Shown: one piece after another, positions 36,353 through 43,827 of the stretch
Layout: every line of letters starts with the position of its first letter
Position numbering within the stretch: the first letter of the stretch is position 1
Source: an uncultured Oscillospiraceae bacterium
Lineage (GTDB): Bacteria > Bacillota > Clostridia > Oscillospirales > Oscillospiraceae
Length of the DNA: 64,000 nucleotides
Direction: 5' to 3'
NCBI GenBank assembly: GCA_944387095.1
Contig: CALXDP010000001.1
Span: 62,001-126,000 of the forward strand
Translations under genes and position numbers: made by a program
The notes under the pieces: model-generated
What the model was told of the DNA's origin: nothing
Seen by the model: the letters and a program-made list of their open reading frames with translations, nothing else
Databases searched by the model: none

Positions 36353-36408
36353 TGGGCCGGGAGGCTGGTTGTTTTCCCCGCAAAATTTTCAAAGGGAGGG
36401 ACGCCCCC

Positions 36409-37383
36409 GTGGATCAAAACTCTGTGCTCTCCCTCCTGGCTGGAGACAGTGGGTGGCGATCCGGCCAGGAGATGAGCCGCGCTTTGGGCGTCACCCGGGC
36501 CGCGGTGTGGAAGCAGATCACCCAGCTGCGTCAGGCGGGCTGGCCCATCGAGTCCTCCACCCGGCTGGGCTACCGCCTGTCCGGGCCGCCCCCCTGCCTG
36601 TCCGCCTCCTACCTGAACGCCCTGTTGCCGCCGGACAGCCTGTTTTCCGGTAAGATCCAGGCCCTTGCCAGCGTGAACTCCACCAATACCCGGCTCAAGG
36701 CCCTGGCGGCAGCCGGCGCCCCAGAGGGCACCGTGCTGCTGGCGGAGGAACAGACCGCCGGGCGGGGCACTCGGGGCCGCTCCTTTTCCTCCCCGAGGGG
36801 GCAGGGGCTGTACCTGTCTGTCCTGCTGCGGCCCAAGGTCAGTCTGGAGGAGGTGCTCACCCTCACCGGCTGGGCGGCGGTAGCCCTTCGGGATGGCATC
36901 CAGGCTGCCTGCGGCGCCAGCGCCGGAATCAAATGGCTCAACGATCTCTATCTGGGCGATGGCAAGCTGTGCGGCATCCTCACCGAGCTGTCCCTGCTGG
37001 GAGAGAGCGGGGAGCCGGACTATGTGGTTCTGGGCGCAGGCGTCAATCTCACCCAGAGTGCATCAGATTTCCAGGCCCAGGGGCTGAGCGGCATTGCCAC
37101 CTCCCTGACCCGGGAGGGGTACACCCCTGAGCGCCACCATCTGGCCGCCTGTGTTCTCGCCGCGCTGGAGGACATGATCCGGGCCTTTCCCAGCGCCCGG
37201 GAGGACTATCTGGCCCGCTATCGGGCGCACTGTATCACCCTGGGCCGCCAGGTGTCCTTCTTGGAAAACGGGCAAACCCTTGTAGGCGTTGCGCAGGACG
37301 TCACGCCCCGCTTCGCCCTGTCAATCCACTGTCCGGACGGGAGCACCCACACCCTGTCCTCCGGTTCCGTCACCATGATTTGA
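36409..37383 (+). CDS. birA: biotin--[acetyl-CoA-carboxylase] ligase
   Basis: 324 residues. An N-terminal winged helix (about 1-60, SRALGVTRAAVWKQITQLR) makes it a class II BirA able to repress biotin genes. The catalytic domain has the biotinyl-AMP loop GRGTRGRSFSSP and the KWLNDLYLGDGKLCGILTE strand, and a C-terminal SH3-like domain ends it. It attaches biotin to carboxylase subunits. GTG at 36409 has GGGAGGG at 8 nt. An ATG overlapping the protease stop at 36352 has no RBS. Confidence 0.93.
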   Translation: MDQNSVLSLLAGDSGWRSGQEMSRALGVTRAAVWKQITQLRQAGWPIESSTRLGYRLSGPPPCLSASYLNALLPPDSLFSGKIQALASVNSTNTRLKALAAAGAPEGTVLLAEEQTAGRGTRGRSFSSPRGQGLYLSVLLRPKVSLEEVLTLTGWAAVALRDGIQAACGASAGIKWLNDLYLGDGKLCGILTELSLLGESGEPDYVVLGAGVNLTQSASDFQAQGLSGIATSLTREGYTPERHHLAACVLAALEDMIRAFPSAREDYLARYRAHCITLGRQVSFLENGQTLVGVAQDVTPRFALSIHCPDGSTHTLSSGSVTMI

Positions 37384-37458
37384 GTCAGATGCTCTCCGCT
37401 TCGTTTTAACTGCGTGCTGAAATTCCATTTCGTATTTTCTTCAAAGGAGTCGAATCCC

Positions 37459-37965
37459 ATGAATGCCGCGCAGCGCCGCAGCCATATTCTCCAAATGCTC
37501 CACGCCTCGGACCGGCCAATATCCGCCACCGTCCTGGCCAATCGGCTCCAGGTCAGCCGCCAGATCATCGTGGGGGACGTAGCCCTGCTCCGGGCCGCCG
37601 GAGCAGACATCACCGCCACCCCTCGGGGCTATGTCATCCTCCCCCGCGCCGGTGTGATTCGCCAAGTGGCGGTGCGCCACCGCCCGGACCAGATGGGGCG
37701 GGAATTGAATACCATTGTGGACCATGGCTGCACCGTTCTGGATGTAATGGTAGAGCACCCATTATATGGCCAGCTCACCGGGCGGCTGGACCTGTCCTCC
37801 CGGTATGAAGTATCCGAGTTTATACGCAAAGTATCGGATAGCCGCTCCCATCTCCTGTCCGCGCTTACCGACGGCATCCATCTGCACACCCTCTCCTGTC
37901 CCGACGAGGACGCCTGGACCCGGGTCTTGGACGCGCTGAGGCAGGAGGGATTTCTCCTGTCCTGA
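37459..37965 (+). CDS. niaR: NiaR-type transcriptional repressor (HTH plus 3H domain)
   Basis: 168 residues. The N-terminal HTH_11 domain (about 5-60, ISATVLANRLQVSRQIIVGDV) is followed by a 3H domain whose His residues are visible in VDHGCTVLDVMVEHPLYG and DGIHLHTL. NiaR (YrxA) represses NAD synthesis and niacin uptake genes when niacin is bound to the 3H domain with a metal. AAAGGAG precedes the ATG at 37459. The next long gene on this strand has a perfect palindrome at its promoter, a candidate target. Confidence 0.88.
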   Translation: MNAAQRRSHILQMLHASDRPISATVLANRLQVSRQIIVGDVALLRAAGADITATPRGYVILPRAGVIRQVAVRHRPDQMGRELNTIVDHGCTVLDVMVEHPLYGQLTGRLDLSSRYEVSEFIRKVSDSRSHLLSALTDGIHLHTLSCPDEDAWTRVLDALRQEGFLLS

Positions 37966-38476
37966 GTCCTTCGCAACCATCGGTTGCGGAAAGCTCCAGC
38001 CCCGGTAAGTAGTACTCAACCGCCCCGGTATGGCATTCCGCATCCAGAGATCGCAGCAAACCAGACAGAATGGAGGGGCCGGGCAGGGCTTTGCAGCGGC
38101 ACCTGGGCCTTTTTGCCCTCATCGCTGCCATCACCGCAGCGCTCCATGCGGCGGCCTCCCTCTTCCTGGATGGGATTCAGGTTTTTCTCCAGGTTACTGA
38201 CAGGGCCATCTGACAGATAACGGGGGACGATCTGGCCGTTATTTCCCGGAGTATTGTGGACACCTTTGTGTCCAGCAATCTATGATGAACCCGGGTATCC
38301 GGGTTGCCCGGGCCCACTGCTTGTCCGCCATCCCCTTTTCCGGTGTGACGGGCATCCAGCGGTCAATCCCCATCGGCTGGTTTCCCGGCCGATTTCACCA
38401 GCTTTTGATGCTGCCGCATCTGAAAAAAGCCGCTGCCCGAGCCGGAAGCGAATTGTGCCTGGCCGTGAAAAAACAG
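37966..38476. other. intergenic region between niaR and the PTS-IIC-like gene
   Basis: About 510 bp. Right after niaR TTCGCAACC and GGTTGCGGAA form a hairpin without a T-run (37974-37995 region). At 38070-38213 a 47-codon ORF would encode a short protein with one hydrophobic stretch (LGLFALIAAITAALHAAA), but it lacks a clear RBS. Near 38250 GGACAC and GTGTCC form another small hairpin. Otherwise no coding pattern; it may be decayed sequence. Confidence 0.45.
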
Positions 38477-38504
38477 TTGACAATCTCACCGCTGCCGGTA
38501 TAAT
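38477..38504 (+). promoter_or_regulatory. promoter of the PTS-IIC-like gene
   Basis: Perfect TTGACA and TATAAT with 16-nt spacing. The palindrome at 38505 begins at the base right after the -10 box. Confidence 0.82.
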
Positions 38505-38538
38505 AGTCTGCACGGGTGTCATGACACCCGTGCAGACT
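38505..38538. promoter_or_regulatory. 34-bp perfect palindrome, probable operator
   Basis: AGTCTGCACGGGTGTCA is followed with no gap by its exact complement. It covers the expected transcription start. The centre has the GTGTC...GACAC form reported for NiaR sites. It lacks a T-run, so a terminator role is unlikely. Confidence 0.65.
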
Positions 38539-38560
38539 ACGCATAGAGGGAGATGATCCT

Positions 38561-39649
38561 ATGCAGGCAGTCCGTACTTTCCTGAAGCGGAAAGGAATCG
38601 AGATCTCTCTGCACAGATATGGAATTGACGCCCTGGGCGCCATGGCCCAGGGCCTGTTCTGCTCGCTGCTCATCGGCACCATCCTGGACACGCTGGGAAC
38701 GCAGCTGGGCCTTGACTTTCTGGTGCGTGTAGGCGGCTACGCCTCCGCCATGAGCGGCCCGGCCATGGCCATCGCCATCGGCTATGCGCTGAAAGCCCCG
38801 CCCCTGGTGCTGTTTTCCCTGGCTACGGCGGGCTACGCCGCCAACGCCCTGGGCTCCACCACCCTGAGCGGCGGCCAGGGAGCGGGCGGGCCGCTGGCGG
38901 TGCTGTTCATTGCCGTGATTGCCGCCGAATTTGGCAAGGCGGTGTCCAAGGAGACAAAAATCGACATTTTGGTCACCCCTCTGGTCACCATTTTGGTGGG
39001 GGTGGGCCTATCTGCCTGGTGGGCTCCTGCCATCGGCTCCGCCGCCACGGCCGTGGGCAGCTTCGTCATGCTGGCTACCGATCTGCAGCCCTTCCTCATG
39101 GGCATCATCGTCTCCGTGGTCATTGGTATCGCCCTGACCCTGCCCATCTCTTCCGCCGCCATCTGCGCAGCCTTTGGCCTGACGGGTCTGGCGGGGGGCG
39201 CGGCGGTGGCCGGCTGCTGTGCCAATATGGTGGGCTTCGCGGTGCTGTCCTTCCGGGAGAACCGCTGGGGTGGTCTGGTGAGTCAGGGCCTTGGCACCTC
39301 CATGCTCCAGATGGGCAACATCGTCAAAAATCCTCGCATCTGGCTGCCCGCCATTCTCACCTCCGCCATTACCGGCCCTCTGGCCACCTGCGTGTTCCAT
39401 TTTGAGATGAACGACCCCTCCGGTGGCGTGGCCTCGGGCATGGGCACCTGCGGTCTGGTGGGCCCAATTGGGGTGTACGCCGGCTGGGTGGCGGACGTGG
39501 CCAGCGGTGTCAAGGATGCCATCACCGCTATGGACTGGACCGCCATGGCCCTGATTTGCTTCATCCTGCCCGGGGTGCTCACCTGGGCCTTTGGCCTGCT
39601 CTTGCGCCGGATGGGCTGGATCAGGCCCGGTGACCTGACCCTGGATTGA
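38561..39649 (+). CDS. PTS transporter subunit IIC-like membrane protein (PTS_EIIC_2 type)
   Basis: 362 residues with about nine membrane helices, Gly/Ala-rich. It belongs to the stand-alone IIC-like family with no IIA or IIB partner nearby (GGYASAMSGPAMAIAIGYALKAPP region cut here for length: see residues 45-75; later NIVKNPRIWLPAILTSAITG). Such proteins have no settled substrate and may not be phosphotransfer-coupled at all. AGAGGGAG precedes ATG 38561. The promoter overlaps a perfect operator-like palindrome and niaR is the nearest regulator, which suggests a niacin-responsive transporter as a hypothesis. Confidence 0.75.
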   Translation: MQAVRTFLKRKGIEISLHRYGIDALGAMAQGLFCSLLIGTILDTLGTQLGLDFLVRVGGYASAMSGPAMAIAIGYALKAPPLVLFSLATAGYAANALGSTTLSGGQGAGGPLAVLFIAVIAAEFGKAVSKETKIDILVTPLVTILVGVGLSAWWAPAIGSAATAVGSFVMLATDLQPFLMGIIVSVVIGIALTLPISSAAICAAFGLTGLAGGAAVAGCCANMVGFAVLSFRENRWGGLVSQGLGTSMLQMGNIVKNPRIWLPAILTSAITGPLATCVFHFEMNDPSGGVASGMGTCGLVGPIGVYAGWVADVASGVKDAITAMDWTAMALICFILPGVLTWAFGLLLRRMGWIRPGDLTLD

Positions 39650-39750
39650 CCTGCCGGTCCACCAAAATCAGTTTTTCCCACACAGAGACAGGAAGGATGG
39701 ATGTGCGAAATGATACGTGTAGCAGCCAGGGCGGGAGGACGCCGCAGATC

Positions 39751-40077
39751 ATGATTCACCAGAACGTTGAGCGCAAACTGCGCAGTCTGGGGCTGACCGG
39801 CTGCTATCAGGGCTATAACTGCCTGGTATACGCGGCCATTTTGGTCCATCAGGATCCATCCATGCTGGATCTGCCCACCAAGCTGCTCTATCCCGAGGTG
39901 GCCCAGCGGTGCCATCTCGCCGTCAATGCTGTGGATCAGGCCATCCGCACCGCTATCCTGGTCTGTTTCCACCGCAACGCTCCAGCGGTATCCCGTATGT
40001 GCGGCACCGCCGGGCCGCCCACCATCCAGCAGTTTCTGTCCGGCCTGTCCACCTATTGCGGCGGCAGGCGGCGGTAG
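39751..40077 (+). CDS. Spo0A C-terminal-type DNA-binding domain protein
   Basis: 108 residues, almost only the Spo0A effector domain: LRSLGLTGCYQGYNCLVYAA, then KLLYPEVAQRCHLAVNAVDQAIRTAI, which matches the Spo0A recognition helix region, and PTIQQFLSGL at the end. There is no receiver domain, so it cannot be controlled by the phosphorelay directly. The start is uncertain: ATG 39751 has GGAGG at 13 nt; ATG 39697 gives 18 more residues but its purine-rich site is too close. It overlaps the convergent deacetylase gene by 25 bp. Confidence 0.75.
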   Translation: MIHQNVERKLRSLGLTGCYQGYNCLVYAAILVHQDPSMLDLPTKLLYPEVAQRCHLAVNAVDQAIRTAILVCFHRNAPAVSRMCGTAGPPTIQQFLSGLSTYCGGRRR

Positions 40078-40787
40078 GTCTCCCCCGGCTGGGGCTGAAT
40101 GCCCCGCAGGGCAAACAGCTCCTCCACCGTCACAAAGCAGAATCCCTGGCCCAATAGCGCATCCACCACCCGCAGCGCGGTGTCCACGCTGGATGGGTAG
40201 ACGTCATGGAGCAGGATAATATCCCCATCCTTCACCTGGCTCACAATATGGGCCGTCTGCCGGTCGGTATTCGTGTCCGCCCAGTCCTCCGGATCCACCG
40301 ACCAGAGGATTATCGGGGCCCCCAGCTGGCTGCGCACTTCCGATGTGGTTTTCCCGTAAGGCGGGCGCACCATGAAATCTGACGTTCCCAGCAGCCCGGA
40401 GAGGATGTCCCGCAGAGCTTCCACCTCGGAATAGATTGCCCCCGGAGTGGTGAGCATTTCATGATTCTGGGCGTGAATCCCCACCTGATGTCCCTCCTGG
40501 ACCATGCGCAGGACCAGATCTTCATTGCCCTCCACCTTCAGGCCGATCAGGAAGAAGGTGGCCGGCACCCCCCGCTGAGCCAGTCCGTCCAACAGGGGCT
40601 GGGTGGTTTTTCGTCTGGGCCCGTCATCAAAGGTGAGGGCCACATAGCGTCGCTGGGTTTGTTCCGCGGCGGTTTGAACCGCCTGTCCCCGCCCCAGTAT
40701 GGCCAATGGCAGCCCCTGGGCCAGCACCATGAGAACCGCCAGCGCCGCCGCAGTCCCTCTTTTCAAAACGCTCCCCCAGCCTGGCAC
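40053..40787 (-). CDS. polysaccharide deacetylase family protein (NodB domain)
   Basis: About 244 residues from the GTG at 40787. A signal-type segment (ALAVLMVLAQGLPLAILG) is followed by the NodB domain with all five motifs: TFDDGP (general base and metal Asp), GIHAQNHEM (HxxxH metal ligands), RPPYG, WSVDPEDW and ILLHD. It removes N-acetyl groups from peptidoglycan or another glycan outside the cell. The start is not certain: TTG at 40766 also gives a good signal peptide, and ATG at 40892 would leave almost no room for divergent promoters. Confidence 0.87.
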   Translation of the reverse strand: MPGWGSVLKRGTAAALAVLMVLAQGLPLAILGRGQAVQTAAEQTQRRYVALTFDDGPRRKTTQPLLDGLAQRGVPATFFLIGLKVEGNEDLVLRMVQEGHQVGIHAQNHEMLTTPGAIYSEVEALRDILSGLLGTSDFMVRPPYGKTTSEVRSQLGAPIILWSVDPEDWADTNTDRQTAHIVSQVKDGDIILLHDVYPSSVDTALRVVDALLGQGFCFVTVEELFALRGIQPQPGETYRRLPPQ

Positions 40788-40863
40788 TTCTCCCGCCCCT
40801 TTCCCGCAACTGCTGTCAGTATGCGCAAAAGGGCGTTTTTTATGTTCTGACCGGTCTTCACCC

Positions 40864-40893
40864 TTGCGCAATGACTGCGGCATATGATACAAT
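40864..40893 (+). promoter_or_regulatory. promoter of the stalk-domain gene
   Basis: TTGCGC and TACAAT, 18 nt apart, about 36 nt before the GTG start. Confidence 0.5.
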
Positions 40894-40928
40894 TTTAAAA
40901 CAGAGCTAATTGCGGGAGGGATGGGGTT

Positions 40929-42047
40929 GTGAAGATTCTGCGCCGGCTGTTCGCCGCGTTGCTGTGCGGCGCGCTGCTGCTGGGCATTGCCGCCGCCAGC
41001 GTCAGAAGCGCCTCCAACGTCTATTTCATGGCAGTCAATGAAAAGATCATTGAAATGACTCCGGAGAACATGCCTATGACGGTGGGCGAAACGCTTTACA
41101 TCCCCTATACCATGCTGTCCATCCGGGACACTGGGATCAACCTGGGGGTCAGCGCCCAGTACAGCGCCTCCCGCCGGACCGCCCTGGTCTCTGACGGGCG
41201 CAGGGCCATCACCTTTGACCTTCAGGCCAATACCGCCTACGACCCCCAGGGCAACTATGTAAACGCCCGGGCAGTGATACGAAACTCCATGCTTTTCCTG
41301 CCCATTGCCTGGATCTGTGAATACTTCGGTGTCATCAGCTTCACCACCAGCCGGACCCCCTATGGCACATTGGTGCGCGTCACCAACGACTCGGTCATCC
41401 TCAGTGACGCGGCCCTCATTGACGCTGCCGACGGCATGCTGCGGGACAACCTGGCCAGCTACCAGCAGGCCGTCAGTGAACAGCAGCAGCCTTCCGCCGA
41501 TCCCTCCTCAGATCCCTCCGCTCAGCCGGATTCTGGCCCCGTTGTCTATTTGGCCTTTCTCTGGGGCGACGCCGTGGAGGATGTCGCCCAGCAACTGGAG
41601 GCCCTGGGCCGCCAGGCGCTGTTCTTCCTCACTCCTCAGCAGCTGCTGGAGCAGGACGGCCTGGTGCGCCGTCTGGTGGGTGCCGGCCACAGTGTCGGCC
41701 TGGATCTGACCGGCGCCACTGTGTCCCAGTGCGTTCAGCAGGCCCAGGAGGGCAGCCGGCTGCTGGCCGACATCGCCCGCTGTCCGGTCTACATTCTCCG
41801 GGCGGCTGATCTGGACGAGAGCCAGCGCGGCCAGCTGGCCCAGGAGGGTTGGGCTGTCTGGTCAGCCACTCAGCGCTGGGAGGATACCTCCAGCTCCGCT
41901 CAGCTTCTGGGCCAGCTCAGCTACAGTCAGGCAAACTATGTGGAGGCGGTCTGTTCCGGCGGCTATCTTTCCCAGCTCTCCGCCGCCCTGCGCAGCCTGA
42001 CCGGCAGCGACTATCAGCTGCGCCAGACCGTAGCCCCCGCTCTGTAA
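40929..42047 (+). CDS. secreted protein: copper amine oxidase-like stalk domain plus degenerate NodB-like domain
   Basis: 372 residues. Signal peptide (about 1-28), then a stalk-type beta domain (about 30-160; VNEKIIEMTPENMPMTVG, FLPIAWICEYFGV). After a Ser/Pro/Gln-rich linker (about 183-203) comes a domain that aligns by eye with NodB deacetylases: VVYLAFLWGDAVEDVAQQL in place of the usual TFDDGP strand, then ALFFLTPQQLL and LVRRLVGAGHSVGLDL. The catalytic Asp pair and the HxxxH ligands are gone, so it should bind rather than cut. GTG start behind GGGAGGG. It is divergent from an active deacetylase. Confidence 0.75.
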   Translation: MKILRRLFAALLCGALLLGIAAASVRSASNVYFMAVNEKIIEMTPENMPMTVGETLYIPYTMLSIRDTGINLGVSAQYSASRRTALVSDGRRAITFDLQANTAYDPQGNYVNARAVIRNSMLFLPIAWICEYFGVISFTTSRTPYGTLVRVTNDSVILSDAALIDAADGMLRDNLASYQQAVSEQQQPSADPSSDPSAQPDSGPVVYLAFLWGDAVEDVAQQLEALGRQALFFLTPQQLLEQDGLVRRLVGAGHSVGLDLTGATVSQCVQQAQEGSRLLADIARCPVYILRAADLDESQRGQLAQEGWAVWSATQRWEDTSSSAQLLGQLSYSQANYVEAVCSGGYLSQLSAALRSLTGSDYQLRQTVAPAL

Positions 42048-42075
42048 ACTCCAGTTTCCCATCGGAGGTGCTGAG

Positions 42076-42405
42076 ATGAAACGCACTGTCATCCTGGATC
42101 CCACCCATCCGGACTGGACCGGCCCCCAAGCCGATCCCGTCCTCTGCCGCCGGCTCACCGGCCATCTGGCCGCCCGGCTGCGGGAATACACCGAGGAGGG
42201 CATCACCCCGGTGGACATTCTGCGGGACGGCCTGGTTTCCGCCCGGATCGATGGGGTGGACCCCGATCAGGCGGCGTCCGCTTTGGCCCGACGCCGGGTC
42301 TTCTGTCAGAGTCGGCAGGGCAGCCTGTTCTTCTCCATCGGCGCGGACACCAGCTTTGAGGACCTGGACTATGTCCAGGCCGTGGTGGCCGAGCTGCTGG
42401 GATAG
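42076..42405 (+). CDS. hypothetical protein, possible orphan C-terminal lobe of a class V aminotransferase
   Basis: 109 residues, no signal or membrane segment. GGAGGTG precedes the ATG, 28 bp after the stalk protein gene. The second half (VDPDQAASALARRRVFCQ, then SLFFSIGADTSFEDLDYVQ) resembles the small C-terminal lobe of cysteine desulfurase-type enzymes by pattern only. There is no PLP lysine. I do not recognise the family with certainty. Confidence 0.6.
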   Translation: MKRTVILDPTHPDWTGPQADPVLCRRLTGHLAARLREYTEEGITPVDILRDGLVSARIDGVDPDQAASALARRRVFCQSRQGSLFFSIGADTSFEDLDYVQAVVAELLG

Positions 42406-42430
42406 TGCCGTCCTACTTGAGGCAGTCAGA

Positions 42431-42483
42431 AAAACCGCCCCAATGCCACGCAATTTGCGCGGCATTGGGGCAGTTGCCTTTTT
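42431..42483. terminator. bidirectional intrinsic terminator
   Basis: GCCCCAATGCC (42437-42447) pairs with GGCATTGGGGC (42461-42471), with a further inner CGCAA/TTGCG stem. A-run on the left and TTTTT on the right; it ends the orphan gene and the convergent thiI. Confidence 0.87.
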
Positions 42484-42501
42484 CAGAACTGGAGCAGACG
42501 G

Positions 42502-43674
42502 CTACAGCTCCAGCATCACCCGCTCGATGCCAGCCACCGCCTCTTCCACCAGGGCCTGCACGTCCAGGGCTTTCTCTGCCTCCTCCAGATCGGCCACCTG
42601 GGGCCGGGTCTTAGGATGCTTGGGAGTAAACACCGTGCAGCAGTCCTCATAGGGCAGAATGGAGGTCTCAAAGGTACCGATTTTCCGGGCGACACGCACG
42701 ATCTCCTCCTTGTCCATCCCCACCACCGGGCGCAGCACCGGCAGGGTACACACCGCATTGGTGCAGGCCATGGCCTCCAGGGTCTGGCTGGCCACCTGAC
42801 CCACCGACTCGCCGGTGACCAGGGCCTGCATGCCGTTTTTCTCCGCCACGGCACAGGCAATGCGCATCATGAACCGGCGCATGAGGATGGTGAACAGCTC
42901 CTCCGGGCAAGAGCGGCGCAGCTCCTCTTGAATCCTGGTGAAGGGCACCACATGGACGCAGGTCTTGCCGGTGTAGGGCACCAGCAGCCGGGCCAAATCC
43001 AGCACTTTCTCCTTGGCCTCGGGAGAGGTGTAGGGATAGGAGTAGTAATGGATCATATCCACAATCACCCCCCGCTTGGCGATCATCCAGGAGGCCACCG
43101 GCGAGTCGATGCCGCCGGACAGCAAGGACAGCGCCCGGCCCCCCATACCCACCGGCAGGCCGCCCGCCCCCTCTTCCGGGTCAGCGTGGACAAAGGCCTC
43201 ATAGTCCCGCACCTCCACATGGACGGTGAGCTCCGGGTGGTGGACGTCCACGGTCAGATGGGGAAAGGCGTCGTGGAGCTCGCCCCCCACATACTGGGAC
43301 AGCTGGATGGAGGTCAAGGGGAAGGTCTTGTCCGCCCGCTTGGACTCCACCTTGAAGGACTTGGCCCCCCGCAGCTTGTCCCCCAGGTACTCCTTGGCAC
43401 AGGCCACGATGGCGTCCTTGTCCTTGGGGCAGGCCCGGGCCCGGCACAGCCCGGCAACCCCGAACAGCTTTCCCATGGCCTGCCAGGCCCCCTCAAAGTC
43501 GCAGCCCTCCTCCTGGGGTTCCACATAGGTGGCCGACTGCCGGGTGTAGACCTTGAAGGAGCCGTACCTTTTCAGCCGGCGCTTGGCGTTACCCATAAGC
43601 TTGTCTTCAAAGCCCCGGCGGTTAAGGCCCTTGAGCACCATTTCTCCCTGCTTAAGCAGCATGATCTCTCTCAC
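42502..43674 (-). CDS. thiI: tRNA 4-thiouridine synthase ThiI
   Basis: 390 residues: NFLD/THUMP region at the N-terminus, then the PP-loop ATPase domain with SLLSGGIDSPVASW. It adenylates U8 of tRNA for sulfur insertion and takes part in thiazole synthesis. It has no C-terminal rhodanese domain, as in many Firmicutes, so sulfur transfer uses Cys in the core (DCCTVF). GTG at 43674 (VREIMLLKQGEMVLKGLNR) follows GGAGGG at 8 nt; the TTG at 43698 lacks a site. It has its own promoter. Confidence 0.93.
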   Translation of the reverse strand: MREIMLLKQGEMVLKGLNRRGFEDKLMGNAKRRLKRYGSFKVYTRQSATYVEPQEEGCDFEGAWQAMGKLFGVAGLCRARACPKDKDAIVACAKEYLGDKLRGAKSFKVESKRADKTFPLTSIQLSQYVGGELHDAFPHLTVDVHHPELTVHVEVRDYEAFVHADPEEGAGGLPVGMGGRALSLLSGGIDSPVASWMIAKRGVIVDMIHYYSYPYTSPEAKEKVLDLARLLVPYTGKTCVHVVPFTRIQEELRRSCPEELFTILMRRFMMRIACAVAEKNGMQALVTGESVGQVASQTLEAMACTNAVCTLPVLRPVVGMDKEEIVRVARKIGTFETSILPYEDCCTVFTPKHPKTRPQVADLEEAEKALDVQALVEEAVAGIERVMLEL

Positions 43675-43751
43675 GCGATGTTCCCTCCATTGATTCAAAA
43701 AGCGCCCCGGACAGGCGCGGGTGTTTGGCTGTGCGTATTGCGTATCGCCAT

Positions 43752-43780
43752 ATTCTACCCCGTGGGGCGGGTGCTGTCAA
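43752..43780 (-). promoter_or_regulatory. promoter of thiI
   Basis: Minus-strand TTGACA and TAGAAT with 17-nt spacing, about 80 nt before the GTG start. Confidence 0.7.
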
Positions 43781-43827
43781 GGCGGAGCCGGACCGCGGAG
43801 ATTTCCGCGCCCCGGCGCTCTGCCCGC

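Noticed and set aside
36352-36408. ATG at 36352 as birA start overlapping the protease stop
   Set aside because: No RBS at suitable distance; the GTG at 36409 has GGGAGGG at 8 nt and gives the normal BirA N-terminus.
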